From assembly GCF_000350225.1 (NCBI RefSeq), contig NW_005178819.1, positions 239,939 through 303,938 on the forward strand: DNA of 64,000 nt. Direction: 5' to 3'. A program made the translations under genes and the position numbers. Shown piece after piece: positions 53,111 to 62,545 of the stretch. The notes under the pieces are model-generated. The model was given only the letters and a program-made list of their open reading frames with translations, ran no database searches and had not been told where the DNA came from. Each line of letters begins with the position of its first letter. The stretch's first letter is position 1. The DNA is from Chondrus crispus (Eukaryota > Rhodophyta > Florideophyceae > Gigartinales > Gigartinaceae).

Positions 53111-54935
53111 CATTTTTTGACTTCATGACTTGGACTCCTGCCTTCAGGAGTGGGCTGTGCTGTCCCTCTGTCACAAAAATGTGTGGCGTAGAAGGCCAAT
53201 TTGAACAGTGTTCCGATGAATTACGATTAAAAGGCATCTTTTCGGTTGAAGGATCACGAAAACAGTGGAAACGAAAAACAAATACCAGGGGAACTGTGAA
53301 CGCTTTGAAACAGACTCCCTTGTGATTGAATCGCGAGATTCTTATCATACAGATAGCAAGAAATTGGGAAGCAAGTGAGGTCTTCAACAGCAACACCGCC
53401 AATGGTCTAGTTTTTCTTGTAGCGGGAATTATTTTTGGAAGACGCCTGTCTGGAACAAGTGCAGACACAAAGGGCAACTATCTGTACTTTCTCCTTGGTC
53501 CGGACTAATATATTTTTAACTGCCGTATGTCTATCCGACACATGGGCATGACTGGGCATCCCCCGTCTTGATGTTGGCCATAGAGTTTGGGAAACAAGCC
53601 TCCCTGTATTGAGGTGGCGCAGAGGAAGGAAGTCTTGTGTATAATTAATGATTTACCAGGTAGCCCAGTCCATTATCTCCACCATTGGTGTTTTTCTGAC
53701 TTTCAGAGTCTCGTATGTCGTTGAGTAGCAACGTATTTTTAACTGGGGTATGCTGACTATTCGCCTATACCTTTTAGTGGTGAGGGTTTCAGTATGTGGC
53801 CTTCTGCAAAATCACTCCACCGTATTATAATCCCAAGACACATCATGTTTGCATACTAACCTTCAGTCATACAACTACACATGTGCAACTTTCTTCCTTT
53901 CTATCGGTGGGATCTCAATTAGCAAATCAATTGTCTCTTAATTCCAGTCTTGATTCCTTCACAACCGATTTTCTTCTATACTAATTCCATGTATGTACAG
54001 CTATGTATCTTCTGTATTCTACTAACCAAGAGTGCTTCTCTGGGAATCACTTCAACTGCGTATTCGTTTGGATGCACAAGCCTTGTTCTCTTCGACAGGT
54101 ATTCCGTTGTTCTGGAGGGAAAATTCCGCTAGCTGTAGGATTTCGTTCCTTGGCACTTTCCTCTGTTCCACCTTTCTCTGAAAGATAGAGGTGGATTTCG
54201 AGTGCACTCCACAACATCCCGAAAGATTACGATGTGAATAACCCATGAAATCCCCTTTACCTTGACGCTGTGGAGTGGGAAGGATCGTTCTGTTGCCCGC
54301 TCGAGGGACCTTGCAATCAGGATCGAGGAAGGACCTTGTTATGATGTTGTCGTGTCAATCTATGAAGCTACTTTCGAAGAGTTTCGTAGCATAATGCAGG
54401 CATGTCGCTATATATACTCTCTGGAACTGCTTACTACCAGAGCCAAATATGTAAACAACGAAAGAACGGCCATCATGTTGAAAGATCTGTGAGGGGCACA
54501 AACGCAAGGTCTCAATCCTTGAAGCCCGAACGATTTTAACGGGTCCTAGAAGTGACAAGGAGTGCTACCCGCAAAAAAGTTCAACAGAGCACTCCCGTCC
54601 GAGTGGCAGCCGATGCATGATGTTCCGGAAGTTTGTCCAGTACTCTTCCTTGACGCCCAGGCGTCAGTTCCCATCATCCGGACTTTGCCCTATTTTAGGT
54701 TCCCCCGTATCTACTGTACAAGATAAACCGCATCCTTGTCTTCAGAGAATGATTCCTTGCCTTCAGAGAATAATTCCTTGCCTTCTGGCATTTGCGCGAG
54801 TCGTTCAGTACCTCGACAAAAACAAGTCAAGGAAATGCGATATTTCCTTAAGCGTTACCATCTATGTTTCACATAAGAGTTCCTATTCTGAACGCCTATA
54901 TGCTTGCGGGATTTGAGCATATCGCATTTACTCCC
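53111..54935. other. intergenic tract before the host-gene island
   Basis: No convincing gene. A plus frame at 54262-54492 (76 codons) has no known motif. At 54734-54785 there are two full and one partial copies of a 21-nt unit, CCTTGCCTTCAGAGAATAATT. The tract marks the change from transposon sequence to host genes. Confidence 0.4.
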
Positions 54936-57056
54936 TTACTGAGCGTCAGTCGCTGCTCTCCACGGCAATAAGCTCTGCAAAAATTCCATGGCGCCTTGGG
55001 TCAGCGACATCTCTCGAGGAGGAGGGGGTGCTCCAATCGGAGCCGCCGCACCATCCCCCGCCAATATTTCTGCCGGTAGATTCGTCGTGGAGTCCGTGAA
55101 GTCGGATATTTGAACTGCTTGGTATAAGCCAGAACTCCCCAACCATTCTCCCGCTTCTGCACGACGAGAACGGCACTTTGCTACTCGTGTGTGCTGTGCA
55201 GGGTCGCTCACTACAGCTGGCGTAAGGCGCCCGGTGACAGGGTGCGTTCCTGTGCCAGCCGCAGTGTCAAGGTCTCCCGCCGCCCTTGCACAGCGCACAA
55301 GCATCTGTTTGTTCGCAGTAGAATTCCACAGGAGCTTGCTGCGTTCTGCATAAACTCTGCACATTCGAAGCAATACTCCATGATCTTCATATCCAACGCT
55401 GTACCAAGCCTCGTCAAACAGGCGGTGTTCTGTCCATACGCCTGATTCGTCTTGAACTGCAGACAGTAGCGGCCTGAGAAGCATAGGGAATGTAAGCAAA
55501 GCGTCTATGAGAATATCGTCTGGGGTTTGCGCATCAAATGCGTCAGCAGCATCGTCTGGGGCGGCTTTCGTAATCTTCTTCCGCTTGCCAGCAGTGCCGC
55601 GACTTGAGATACCGCCAATACCTTGTCGCATGCTCTCGGCCGCAACTGCCGTACTTGCCGCGAAGTTCGGGAAGTATCGAAGCGGTATCAAGCTGTAGTC
55701 AGCATGCATATCTTGGATCCATTGGTGCTCCCCGCACAGCAACGCGAAAGAATCTGCAACCATCAGAATTCCCATGGGATCGTTTTCTGGATCGAAGTTC
55801 AGGATCAGCTTGCTTATCTCGAGAGCAGTACGGTGCAAACCTCTTCTGGTGAGAAGCTGCGAGTAGCGAAACAGAGCAACATAGATGGAGCGATTCTCCA
55901 CGAGTTCAAATCGTAAACGACAGTTGCCATCGTACGGCTTGAACGCTACGTTCCAGGAAGACTCCAGAACGTACAGACATCTCTCAATTTGCTCCGCAGC
56001 CCTGTCTAATTCGCCCATTTGGCGATAAAGTTCTGCCAACTGCAGCAAGGTATCCACGTGATACGGACATCTGCTGCAAAGCTCCGCGAGCAAGTTGGGG
56101 TCATGCGTGCCGACGACGAACCTGTATTCTTCTTGGAGTCGAGCGTATGAGGCCTCATGTACATAGCGAAAATATCGCACGCCCGTGGGATCGGTGTCAG
56201 TGTCCTCCGAGTCTAACTGCATAACCAGTCCGGGAGCCTCAGGAAACCAGTTTTCGCGAGGGGATACGAGTGAAACTCTCCTGCGCGGATTATTGCGACC
56301 ACCACCGCGACCGCGGCGACGGCCACCTCTTCCACTTGCTATCTCTTCTCCCCTCCTCTCCGACTCAATAACCCTCGAACCGAACAAGCGTTTTAACTCA
56401 GAATCAGCATTCAGTAATCGTGGTTCGACACGGATAACTTCGGTCAAGGTCTTGATCGAAATATCATACTTGGCTCGGACAGATTCCCAGGTGCCATCGA
56501 ATGCGATCGCCTCAATTGTCGCCATTATCCGTGTTGCCTCTTCCCTAACAGCTTCGCTGTCATCATTAGCGAAATAAGAGCTCGGAATCCACCCAGGCTT
56601 CGTGTCATGTTGCTCTGTTGCGGTGGCTTCATTAAGCGCAATCCAATCTGGATCTGTCTCGCGGTCAATGGGGTCTGCGTCTGCCCGCTTCTTTCCTCTC
56701 CGCTTCTTTTTTTTCTTTTTTTTCTTGGTTTGTGTGTTTGCGTGTGTCTCTTTCTCGGTCTCATCTCGCAGATCATCCTGCTCACCATCGCTCTTGGCTT
56801 CCACAGCCGGTTCCGTTTCAACAAGCGGTTGCGTGATATTGATAGGGCCCTCGTTGACTTGCTGTGCTTCTTCCGACTCACCGTCGGTGTCATCATTTTG
56901 TTCGCCAAGAAGGGCAAACAAGCCCTTGCCTCTGGAAGGGCGTGGGCTCGGAGTTAGTGACTCTTCGCTGTCTTTGTCCACACCGTTGGGTTCAGCGCTT
57001 TCGAGTTGCTCCGCTTGAAGCACCTCTTCGTATCGCTTAATTGCTCTTCTGCTCAT
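54936..57056 (-). CDS. TCF25: TCF25/RQC1 family protein
   Basis: A 706-residue intact, intron-free ORF from ATG 57056. TCF25 (Rqc1 in yeast) is a component of the ribosome-associated quality-control complex, acting with the Listerin E3 ligase on stalled 60S subunits. The N-terminus is acidic, with LFALLGEQ (about residue 47), a Lys run (111-120) and an Arg/Gly patch (241-260). Between them is the conserved IRVEPRLLNADSELKRLFG (about 208-226). The TPR-like TCF25 domain runs from about residue 295 to 640 and includes YFRYVHEASYARLQEEYRF, DPNLLAELCSRCPYHVDTLL and LILNFDPENDPMG. The C-terminus is low-complexity. Length is typical for the family. Confidence 0.93.
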   Translation of the reverse strand: MSRRAIKRYEEVLQAEQLESAEPNGVDKDSEESLTPSPRPSRGKGLFALLGEQNDDTDGESEEAQQVNEGPINITQPLVETEPAVEAKSDGEQDDLRDETEKETHANTQTKKKKKKKKRRGKKRADADPIDRETDPDWIALNEATATEQHDTKPGWIPSSYFANDDSEAVREEATRIMATIEAIAFDGTWESVRAKYDISIKTLTEVIRVEPRLLNADSELKRLFGSRVIESERRGEEIASGRGGRRRGRGGGRNNPRRRVSLVSPRENWFPEAPGLVMQLDSEDTDTDPTGVRYFRYVHEASYARLQEEYRFVVGTHDPNLLAELCSRCPYHVDTLLQLAELYRQMGELDRAAEQIERCLYVLESSWNVAFKPYDGNCRLRFELVENRSIYVALFRYSQLLTRRGLHRTALEISKLILNFDPENDPMGILMVADSFALLCGEHQWIQDMHADYSLIPLRYFPNFAASTAVAAESMRQGIGGISSRGTAGKRKKITKAAPDDAADAFDAQTPDDILIDALLTFPMLLRPLLSAVQDESGVWTEHRLFDEAWYSVGYEDHGVLLRMCRVYAERSKLLWNSTANKQMLVRCARAAGDLDTAAGTGTHPVTGRLTPAVVSDPAQHTRVAKCRSRRAEAGEWLGSSGLYQAVQISDFTDSTTNLPAEILAGDGAAAPIGAPPPPREMSLTQGAMEFLQSLLPWRAATDAQ

Positions 57057-57896
57057 TTTGTTTCGCTTTCAGCAACTCTGGAATACCAAACTGAGGTTTA
57101 TGACGCTGAGTTGGAGACCAAATGGACTATAGACTGATGGAGGGCGCCCCCTTAGTGAACAAGCAGTTGGGAGAAAGTCCGGCGGCCGCTGGAAAAACCT
57201 CAATGTGGCATTGATCCAGAAGGGTCCTTTGGTGGCCTGCGGTGTACAGTATTTGAGGTGTTTCGAGAAAGCATTTCAGACTGCTGCAGGCTACACACCC
57301 ACACGTGTACACGTGTACAAATAAAAAGTAGAATTGGGTGCGTTTCTGGTACTGCTGGCTCTATTTTTGCTTCCAACCCTCACGTTAGTAGGGGTTTTAC
57401 GCCAAAAAAAAGAGAACTTTTGGCCGTCAAATATGGTGAAACGTGATACTGTACCACTCAACACGTGATTCTCACAAGCGGCTGATCAAGCCCTTTCACT
57501 TTTCGGGGTGGAGGCCAATTTAGCGAAATAAAAAGCACTGCAGGAAATTTCGTTAATTTTCGTGACTCATTTTTTGGCGGACAGCCATGCCTTTTTTTCT
57601 TTGCGGAAACACTTGAGTCGGGAATTCACTCTCTCTATTGGTCGGCTTCTCTATACTTTCACCCATTCCTTGTCCTCCTCACTCACAATTAGCAATCCCG
57701 AGCACTCGACCCGCGTGGCGACCTCGCACACCGGACGTATCTCTAGAGTGCTGGCTCAGAGGTCCTGTCGCGAAATGAGCTGCCTGCGAGGGCGCATCTG
57801 TCCTCCCTCGTAACAAGTCCCCTCCCCATCTCCGCTACACTTTTTCACCGCTATATATGACGCCATCCCCCTCTGCAGAACAAACACAGCTTCCTA
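57057..57896. other. intergenic region between TCF25 and the ZIP4-like gene
   Basis: Holds the upstream region of TCF25 and the 3' region of the ZIP4-like gene. At 57301-57319 ACACGTGT occurs twice in tandem as a palindromic G-box-like block, about 245 nt upstream of the TCF25 start. No other feature was seen. Confidence 0.5.
57301..57319. promoter_or_regulatory. tandem ACACGTGT palindromes
   Basis: CACACGTGTACACGTGTAC carries two overlapping-spaced CACGTG cores upstream of TCF25. The same ACACGTGT word recurs in the LTRs of both Ty3 families and of the Copia element in this window. A role as a transcription-factor site is inference. Confidence 0.45.
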
Positions 57897-60800
57897 TCAT
57901 TTATGAACGAGAGAGTTTAGCTTATTCAAAAGCGAATCAAGTCTCGGCATGTAGGAGGAAAGCGCGACGCATCCCTCGGCCAGCTGCCGCGCCCCCTGAC
58001 ACCATCGATTTGCTTCTGCATTTTGCCCTAACCGATGGAACATTTGCGCCCGATCCCACGAAATAGCAACCAACCATCTCCTTTCATCCAAAGGAAACTC
58101 ATCCTTGTGCTCCAGTACAACGCCAACAGCTCTGGAGAAAACAGCATGAGCCCGAGCTGCTGTAGATCCGCGCGAAATCTCCACACCTAAATGTTCTCGC
58201 AACGTTACTGCCAACGCACCCAAGTCACCGGCTTCGTCACACAACCGCACGTCACACGCTTTCGCGAGAAGGGCGGCGACGAGATCAGCACATCGCACAC
58301 GAATTTCACCCGCGTTGTCTTGTAGACCACCAGATGCGTCTTTGAAATTGTGGCTTACAGCGGCCAATTGCTCCAGAACTCCTGCTTCAACCTGCATCTT
58401 CTGAAGTGCCGACTCAACGACGCATGCGAGTGCATCAGCGTCGTGACCTCCAACACAGCACCTTGAATCAAGGATCAATAGCAACCCCTCAATCGGATCC
58501 TCGCTTTTAGTTGGCGCCACCTTTTGAAGCGCCTCTGATAGACGGCGAGCTTCCTGCACCTGTTTCCTTGCTTTCTGAAAATCCTCCTTTGATGACTTGG
58601 GATTCTCGATATTAGCTGACGCACACATCAGCATTGACATCCGTCGCGTTTGCAGAATTGCGGCGTCTGGCGGGAGAAATGCGCTCAATTGATAACAAAT
58701 ATCAAAGAACCCCTCCCACAGCAAAAAGTTCATCTTTGTGCCCTGTTCCCGTCCCTTATTCCAGCTAACGTTTATGAGATATGTCAAGCCTTCATGAATC
58801 TTGCCTTTGTCATCGTCGAACGACTGTGTCGGACCAAGATGCTGGATTCCTATGAGTCCTGCTTTCAGAACGGACAAAAGGTCAGTTTCCTGCTTTTCGA
58901 TACATTCATCCCTAGCTGTTTCCGAGCCGCTCTCCAATACATCGTCTTCCTCGGTCCAACTTAACACTTTCCTGTCAAGTAAAATGTGGACGCATGATAG
59001 CAGGACTTTTCCATAAAATCCCTTCGGAAACGTGGCTGATGAGGCGCCTAGATTTTTTGATAGTGAGGCAGTGTCCATGTTCAATATGCACCGCAGGGCG
59101 GCAACAACAGATTCCTGGGATCCGACGTCCCTTGCCGCACAGGCTGCCTCTGCAAGGGCACCCGGGTCAAATGACCTTATGTCAGCACTCGCATTCCTCA
59201 ACTCAACCGCAGCCTTTTTGTGTTCATTTGCAACAAGATGTGCTCTGAACAGCAGAAGGCGGGGTGCAAAGTCGCTTGAATCTAAATGTTTGGCTCTTTC
59301 AGCATTCGACCTTGACATTTCAAGTAGTGTTGCAAAAGCAGACTCCGGGGTGCCATCAGTACCGTTTTCCTTACTATCAGTTGGCCACATCGAATTGCTC
59401 TTCTTTTTCATATCGTCGATTGCGCAGAGCGCACAGGAAGACGCCAACCTACATACAGCCGCCTCATTCTCTACAACAACATTAGAGGCGTCGGAATCAG
59501 ATTTTCCAATAAGAACAAGATGTTCCTCTGATGTTTTCAAGGCAGTTTTTGCTAATTGTAAGCATCGGTTAAGAAGCAGGGCAGCAGAATAGAAATCCTT
59601 GCGGTCTGCCTGGGACGAACCAACTGCTAAAAGCATGGCAGACCATCGCGCAGACAGCACATCGACCGAGTGCTCCTCATGTGGGACATCATCATGCACG
59701 TCCTTGGGCTCTTCTGCATCAGCGACTTTCAACTGTGTCAATGCGACACAACTCGCTTCCAATATCTCGAGAGCTTTCTCAATTTTACCCAATGCGGCCA
59801 GTGTTTCGAAGTAACGCATACCGATGGTTCCCGCTATTGCCCGTGGGGAATCACGAAACCTCTCAAAAAGATTCTCAAACCCAACAGCAGCGTCAGAGAT
59901 TCGTTGTGCATCACCAAACAGAGAAATGGAAGCAATGCATATGTCTAAGCTGTTGTCTGGGTCTTGGACTGTCTTGGTTAAGATATCTAGGGCCTGCGGC
60001 TTTTTGATGATCACGCTCAACTTTAGCAATAGGTAAGAACCGACGGGATCATGGCATATCTCTTCAGCTTCGTTCATCAAGTTCCATGAACCCTCATAGT
60101 CTTGCAGGGCCAGCAGGCAAACGCCAGCTAGTCGAGCAGTCTTTGCCTGTTTTTTCACGTTCTTCATCGTGTTTGCTGGGTTTCCCCTAGTTTCCATTGA
60201 CTTCTTCAGCCATTTCAAGGCTCGCTCAGTCTCTTTCGCCTGATAGGTAAACAGGCCAAAATTATATTCCACCGATGCTAAGAACTCATGCTCACCTGGT
60301 AAATCATCCATGTACTGTCTGGCATCACTTACATATCGCTCAGCCTCATCACTCTCATCTTTCTCCCATGAACACTCAGCTCGACCCAGAAGAAGGTCGA
60401 ACATTGCCCTTGCAAATGTTTTCCTTTTGCAAACCTCTGCTCGCGAATCATTCAGGGCTTGTTCGACGAATTCGGCACCCTTCGAAAAGCAGACGTCAGC
60501 CATATCCATGTCCCCAAGATCTGTTGAGTACTTTTGTCCGCAAGCAGTATAGAATTTAAGCAGGCTCAATCCGTCGATATTGTAGCGGGCACTGATTCCT
60601 CCCAGGACGGTCGTGGCCATATACATGCAGTCAGCAGCGACATGACGAAGTTGCACTAAGGCTTCCTTCATGTTTTCTTCCAGGTTGGAACCTTCAAACG
60701 CAATCACGCCATTCCACATCGCAACCCCTGCAATGGCAAACACAAAAATCTGTCAGTACCTTCAAGCACACCAGCAAGTCATCATCTTGTAAAGAGCCCC

Positions 60801-61011
60801 ATTTCATACCTGTAGCTAGCAATCGTTCTGCATCCTCACGTGAACTGATGGCTGTCAGAGAGTTCAAAATAGCCGAGACACGTTTAGGGAAGCCCGGAGA
60901 AATCTTTTCCGTCTTCAGTGATTTTGAGGCTTCCGCGAGAAGAAGAGCAGCCTCTTCAAGTTGCTTGAGACTTTGCGCGGCCCGAAGGCGTTCTTCTCCA
61001 ACTGTCTCCAT
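57897..61011 (-). CDS. ZIP4: ZIP4/SPO22/TEX11-like meiotic TPR protein
   Basis: Spliced gene: exon 1 61011-60810, intron 60809-60728 (82 nt, GTATGA...TTGCAG), exon 2 60727-57897, giving about 1010 residues. The splice joins LLATG to VAMWNGVIAFEG in frame, which the unspliced frames do not. SPO22/ZIP4 proteins are TPR scaffolds of the ZMM group that promote class I meiotic crossovers. Visible support: AMWNGVIAFEG, ALVQLRHVAADCMYMATTVLG, LLKFYTACGQKYSTDLGDMDMADVCFSKG (the family core, about residues 100-130), then TPR-like repeats such as YNFGLFTYQAKETERALKWLKKSM and RLAGVCLLALQDYEGSWNLM. Length fits the family. The start at METVGEER is chosen as the first ATG after a TGA in that frame. Confidence 0.8.
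60728..60809 (-). other. 82-nt spliceosomal intron
   Basis: Read on the minus strand it starts GTATGAAATG after ACAG and ends GCCATTGCAG before GGGTTGCG. Removing it fuses two frames into one continuous ZIP4-like protein. Confidence 0.8.
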
Positions 61012-61291
61012 ACCAGAGATGCTTCTCGGCGAAGGTACCGCAGCAGAAAATTTGATTCCTCTGAATCGGCGTAAGGCAATGGCACAAGCGACTCAACCAG
61101 GCAGCGACGATCAATGCACCTGTGTTCAGCTATTTCTAGCTCCACGCTGCTCCCTATCACGGCGACACCCCGAAGCGAAACAGCATCACTGCTAATTTTG
61201 AAGCGAAAGAAAACCGTGGCCTCCGTCATTCGCACCTTCATGCCCGAACCGCTTCGGCCTGAAAAACATGTATTCTCTCGCGGGCTGGTCG
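61012..61291. other. spacer between two minus-strand genes
   Basis: 280 bp serving as ZIP4-like upstream region and 3' region of the zinc protein gene. A minus frame 60915-61241 overlaps exon 1 but has no family match and is treated as chance. Confidence 0.4.
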
Positions 61292-61702
61292 CTAATCACA
61301 CATGTAACACTTCCCCCCACATGCCGGACAGCGAAGTTTCCTATGGCCGACGCAGTCTGGGCAATAAAACACGTTGCTGGAGCGTGGAGTTCGAATATGC
61401 CCCTGGGAATTGCAAGTAGTGCACGGTACGAAGCCGGAGTCATCACATGTGGCGCAGTGCTCGATAAAGTCCAGATCTGGACCGAGGTCGTATGCGGAGT
61501 GGGGTGGCTTGCCTAGGGTTACACGCTCCATTCCACATTCGCTGTCATCATCTTCGTGTACGGTGTACGATGAGACTGGTGGACGCCTTCTCTTCCTGTA
61601 GATGCTAATGCGTAGTGGTGCAAGCGATATATCTTGTTGCGCTTGGCTTGGCGTGCCAGTTCTGAATTGCAGCGGTACCGAAGGGATAAACGCCTTTCTC
61701 AT
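61292..61702 (-). CDS. small CxxC zinc protein (DnaJ zinc-finger/BSD2 type)
   Basis: 136 codons from ATG 61702. The C-terminal half carries repeated CxxC pairs with Gly: CATCDDSGFVPCTTCNSQGH, FYCPDC, LRCPACGGKCYMCD. This is the zinc-binding fold of DnaJ Cys-rich domains and of BSD2-like plastid chaperones, used in protein folding. The N-terminus (MRKAFIPSVPLQFRTGTPSQ) is basic and hydroxyl-rich, as in an organelle transit peptide. The frame stays open for another ~75 codons upstream without an ATG, so an upstream exon is possible. It lies about 280 bp downstream of the ZIP4-like gene start, same strand. Confidence 0.65.
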   Translation of the reverse strand: MRKAFIPSVPLQFRTGTPSQAQQDISLAPLRISIYRKRRRPPVSSYTVHEDDDSECGMERVTLGKPPHSAYDLGPDLDFIEHCATCDDSGFVPCTTCNSQGHIRTPRSSNVFYCPDCVGHRKLRCPACGGKCYMCD

Positions 61703-62064
61703 TGTAGAACTAAACAATGTGGTTGGGTCTTCTATGAAATCTGAGTGGATTAGAGCAGCCGTTGATGATACTGTATGACGAAAAAGTTTGAGGGCAGCGT
61801 TGCAACTTCTATAGGCAGGAAGGACAATTGATGCCGTCAGAGAATGCGGTTCTTCTGTGTGACTCGTGGTATCGCCTCGCTCTTTCTTGGCGTGCTTGAG
61901 AACGTTTGGCTGCGCATGGAGACCAATTCAACGCAGATATCGGAGAGCGCCTTCTGGATTAACAAATGAAGCAGCCAAAGAGATCGAAACCCCCGTCTTC
62001 TGCACATATCTCCGTTCTCCTAAGAGTGGCCTACAGTATGTTCCTAGACGTTAGTCTATCTAGG

Positions 62065-62243
62065 TGTAAGCAAGAAAAAAGGGGACGGCTCGTTACACGT
62101 GTTCACTTTTTTCTGTAAAGTACACGTGTTCACATCTCTTTATGAGGGGTGACAGACCGCACACGTGTACATCCAATGGAATCAGTATAAGTAGCATGTA
62201 GTGGAACCCAACACAGGAGGTAAAAGGGGTCATCGTTCCCACA
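62065..62243 (+). repeat. putative 5' LTR of the Copia element
   Basis: Begins TGTAAGCAAG and ends TTCCCACA. It contains three ACACGTGT words (about 62094-62101, 62121-62128, 62162-62169) and a TATAAGTA box near 62187. The left end is a guess from TG...CA; the other LTR is outside the window. Confidence 0.5.
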
Positions 62244-62261
62244 GGTTATGCGCCCATACGC
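62244..62261 (+). promoter_or_regulatory. half-tRNA(iMet)-type primer binding site
   Basis: GGTTATGCGCCCATACGC is close to the reverse complement of the anticodon arm of eukaryotic initiator tRNA-Met (GGTTATGGGCCCA...). Priming by this internal tRNA region is known for Drosophila copia. Confidence 0.6.
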
Positions 62262-62545
62262 TCGCGATCCCCTTCCTCTTCACCAACCGACGTCCTCGCC
62301 TTTCCAGCACACCTACCATCAACCTATCGACCACGCTCACCTCACTTTCTTACCACCCACGCAGCCTCCGACGCCAAAAGCTCCATTCCCAAACAGCCAC
62401 CACGACGTCCCCTACCGACAGACTCCTCCGCCTCCGCCGCCGCCACGATCAAGCAGAAGCACAAGCTTCCATCCAAGAGCTACTCCGACTCGCCCAACTC
62501 ACACAATCAGACAAACACACACCCTCAGACACAACACCACACACC

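Noticed and set aside
54734-54785. Short tandem 21-nt units considered as a CRISPR-like array
   Set aside because: Only two full copies and one partial copy, directly adjacent with no spacers.
57857-58066. TATA-like CTATATATGA followed by a short plus ORF
   Set aside because: It overlaps the 3' end of the ZIP4-like gene antisense, has no family match and is short.
58650-60559. Plus-strand ORFs across the ZIP4-like gene
   Set aside because: They are antisense shadows of the minus-strand coding frame.
60915-61241. 108-codon minus ORF as an alternative first exon of the ZIP4-like gene
   Set aside because: It would need an additional unseen splice to reach the exon 1 frame, and its sequence shows no family similarity.
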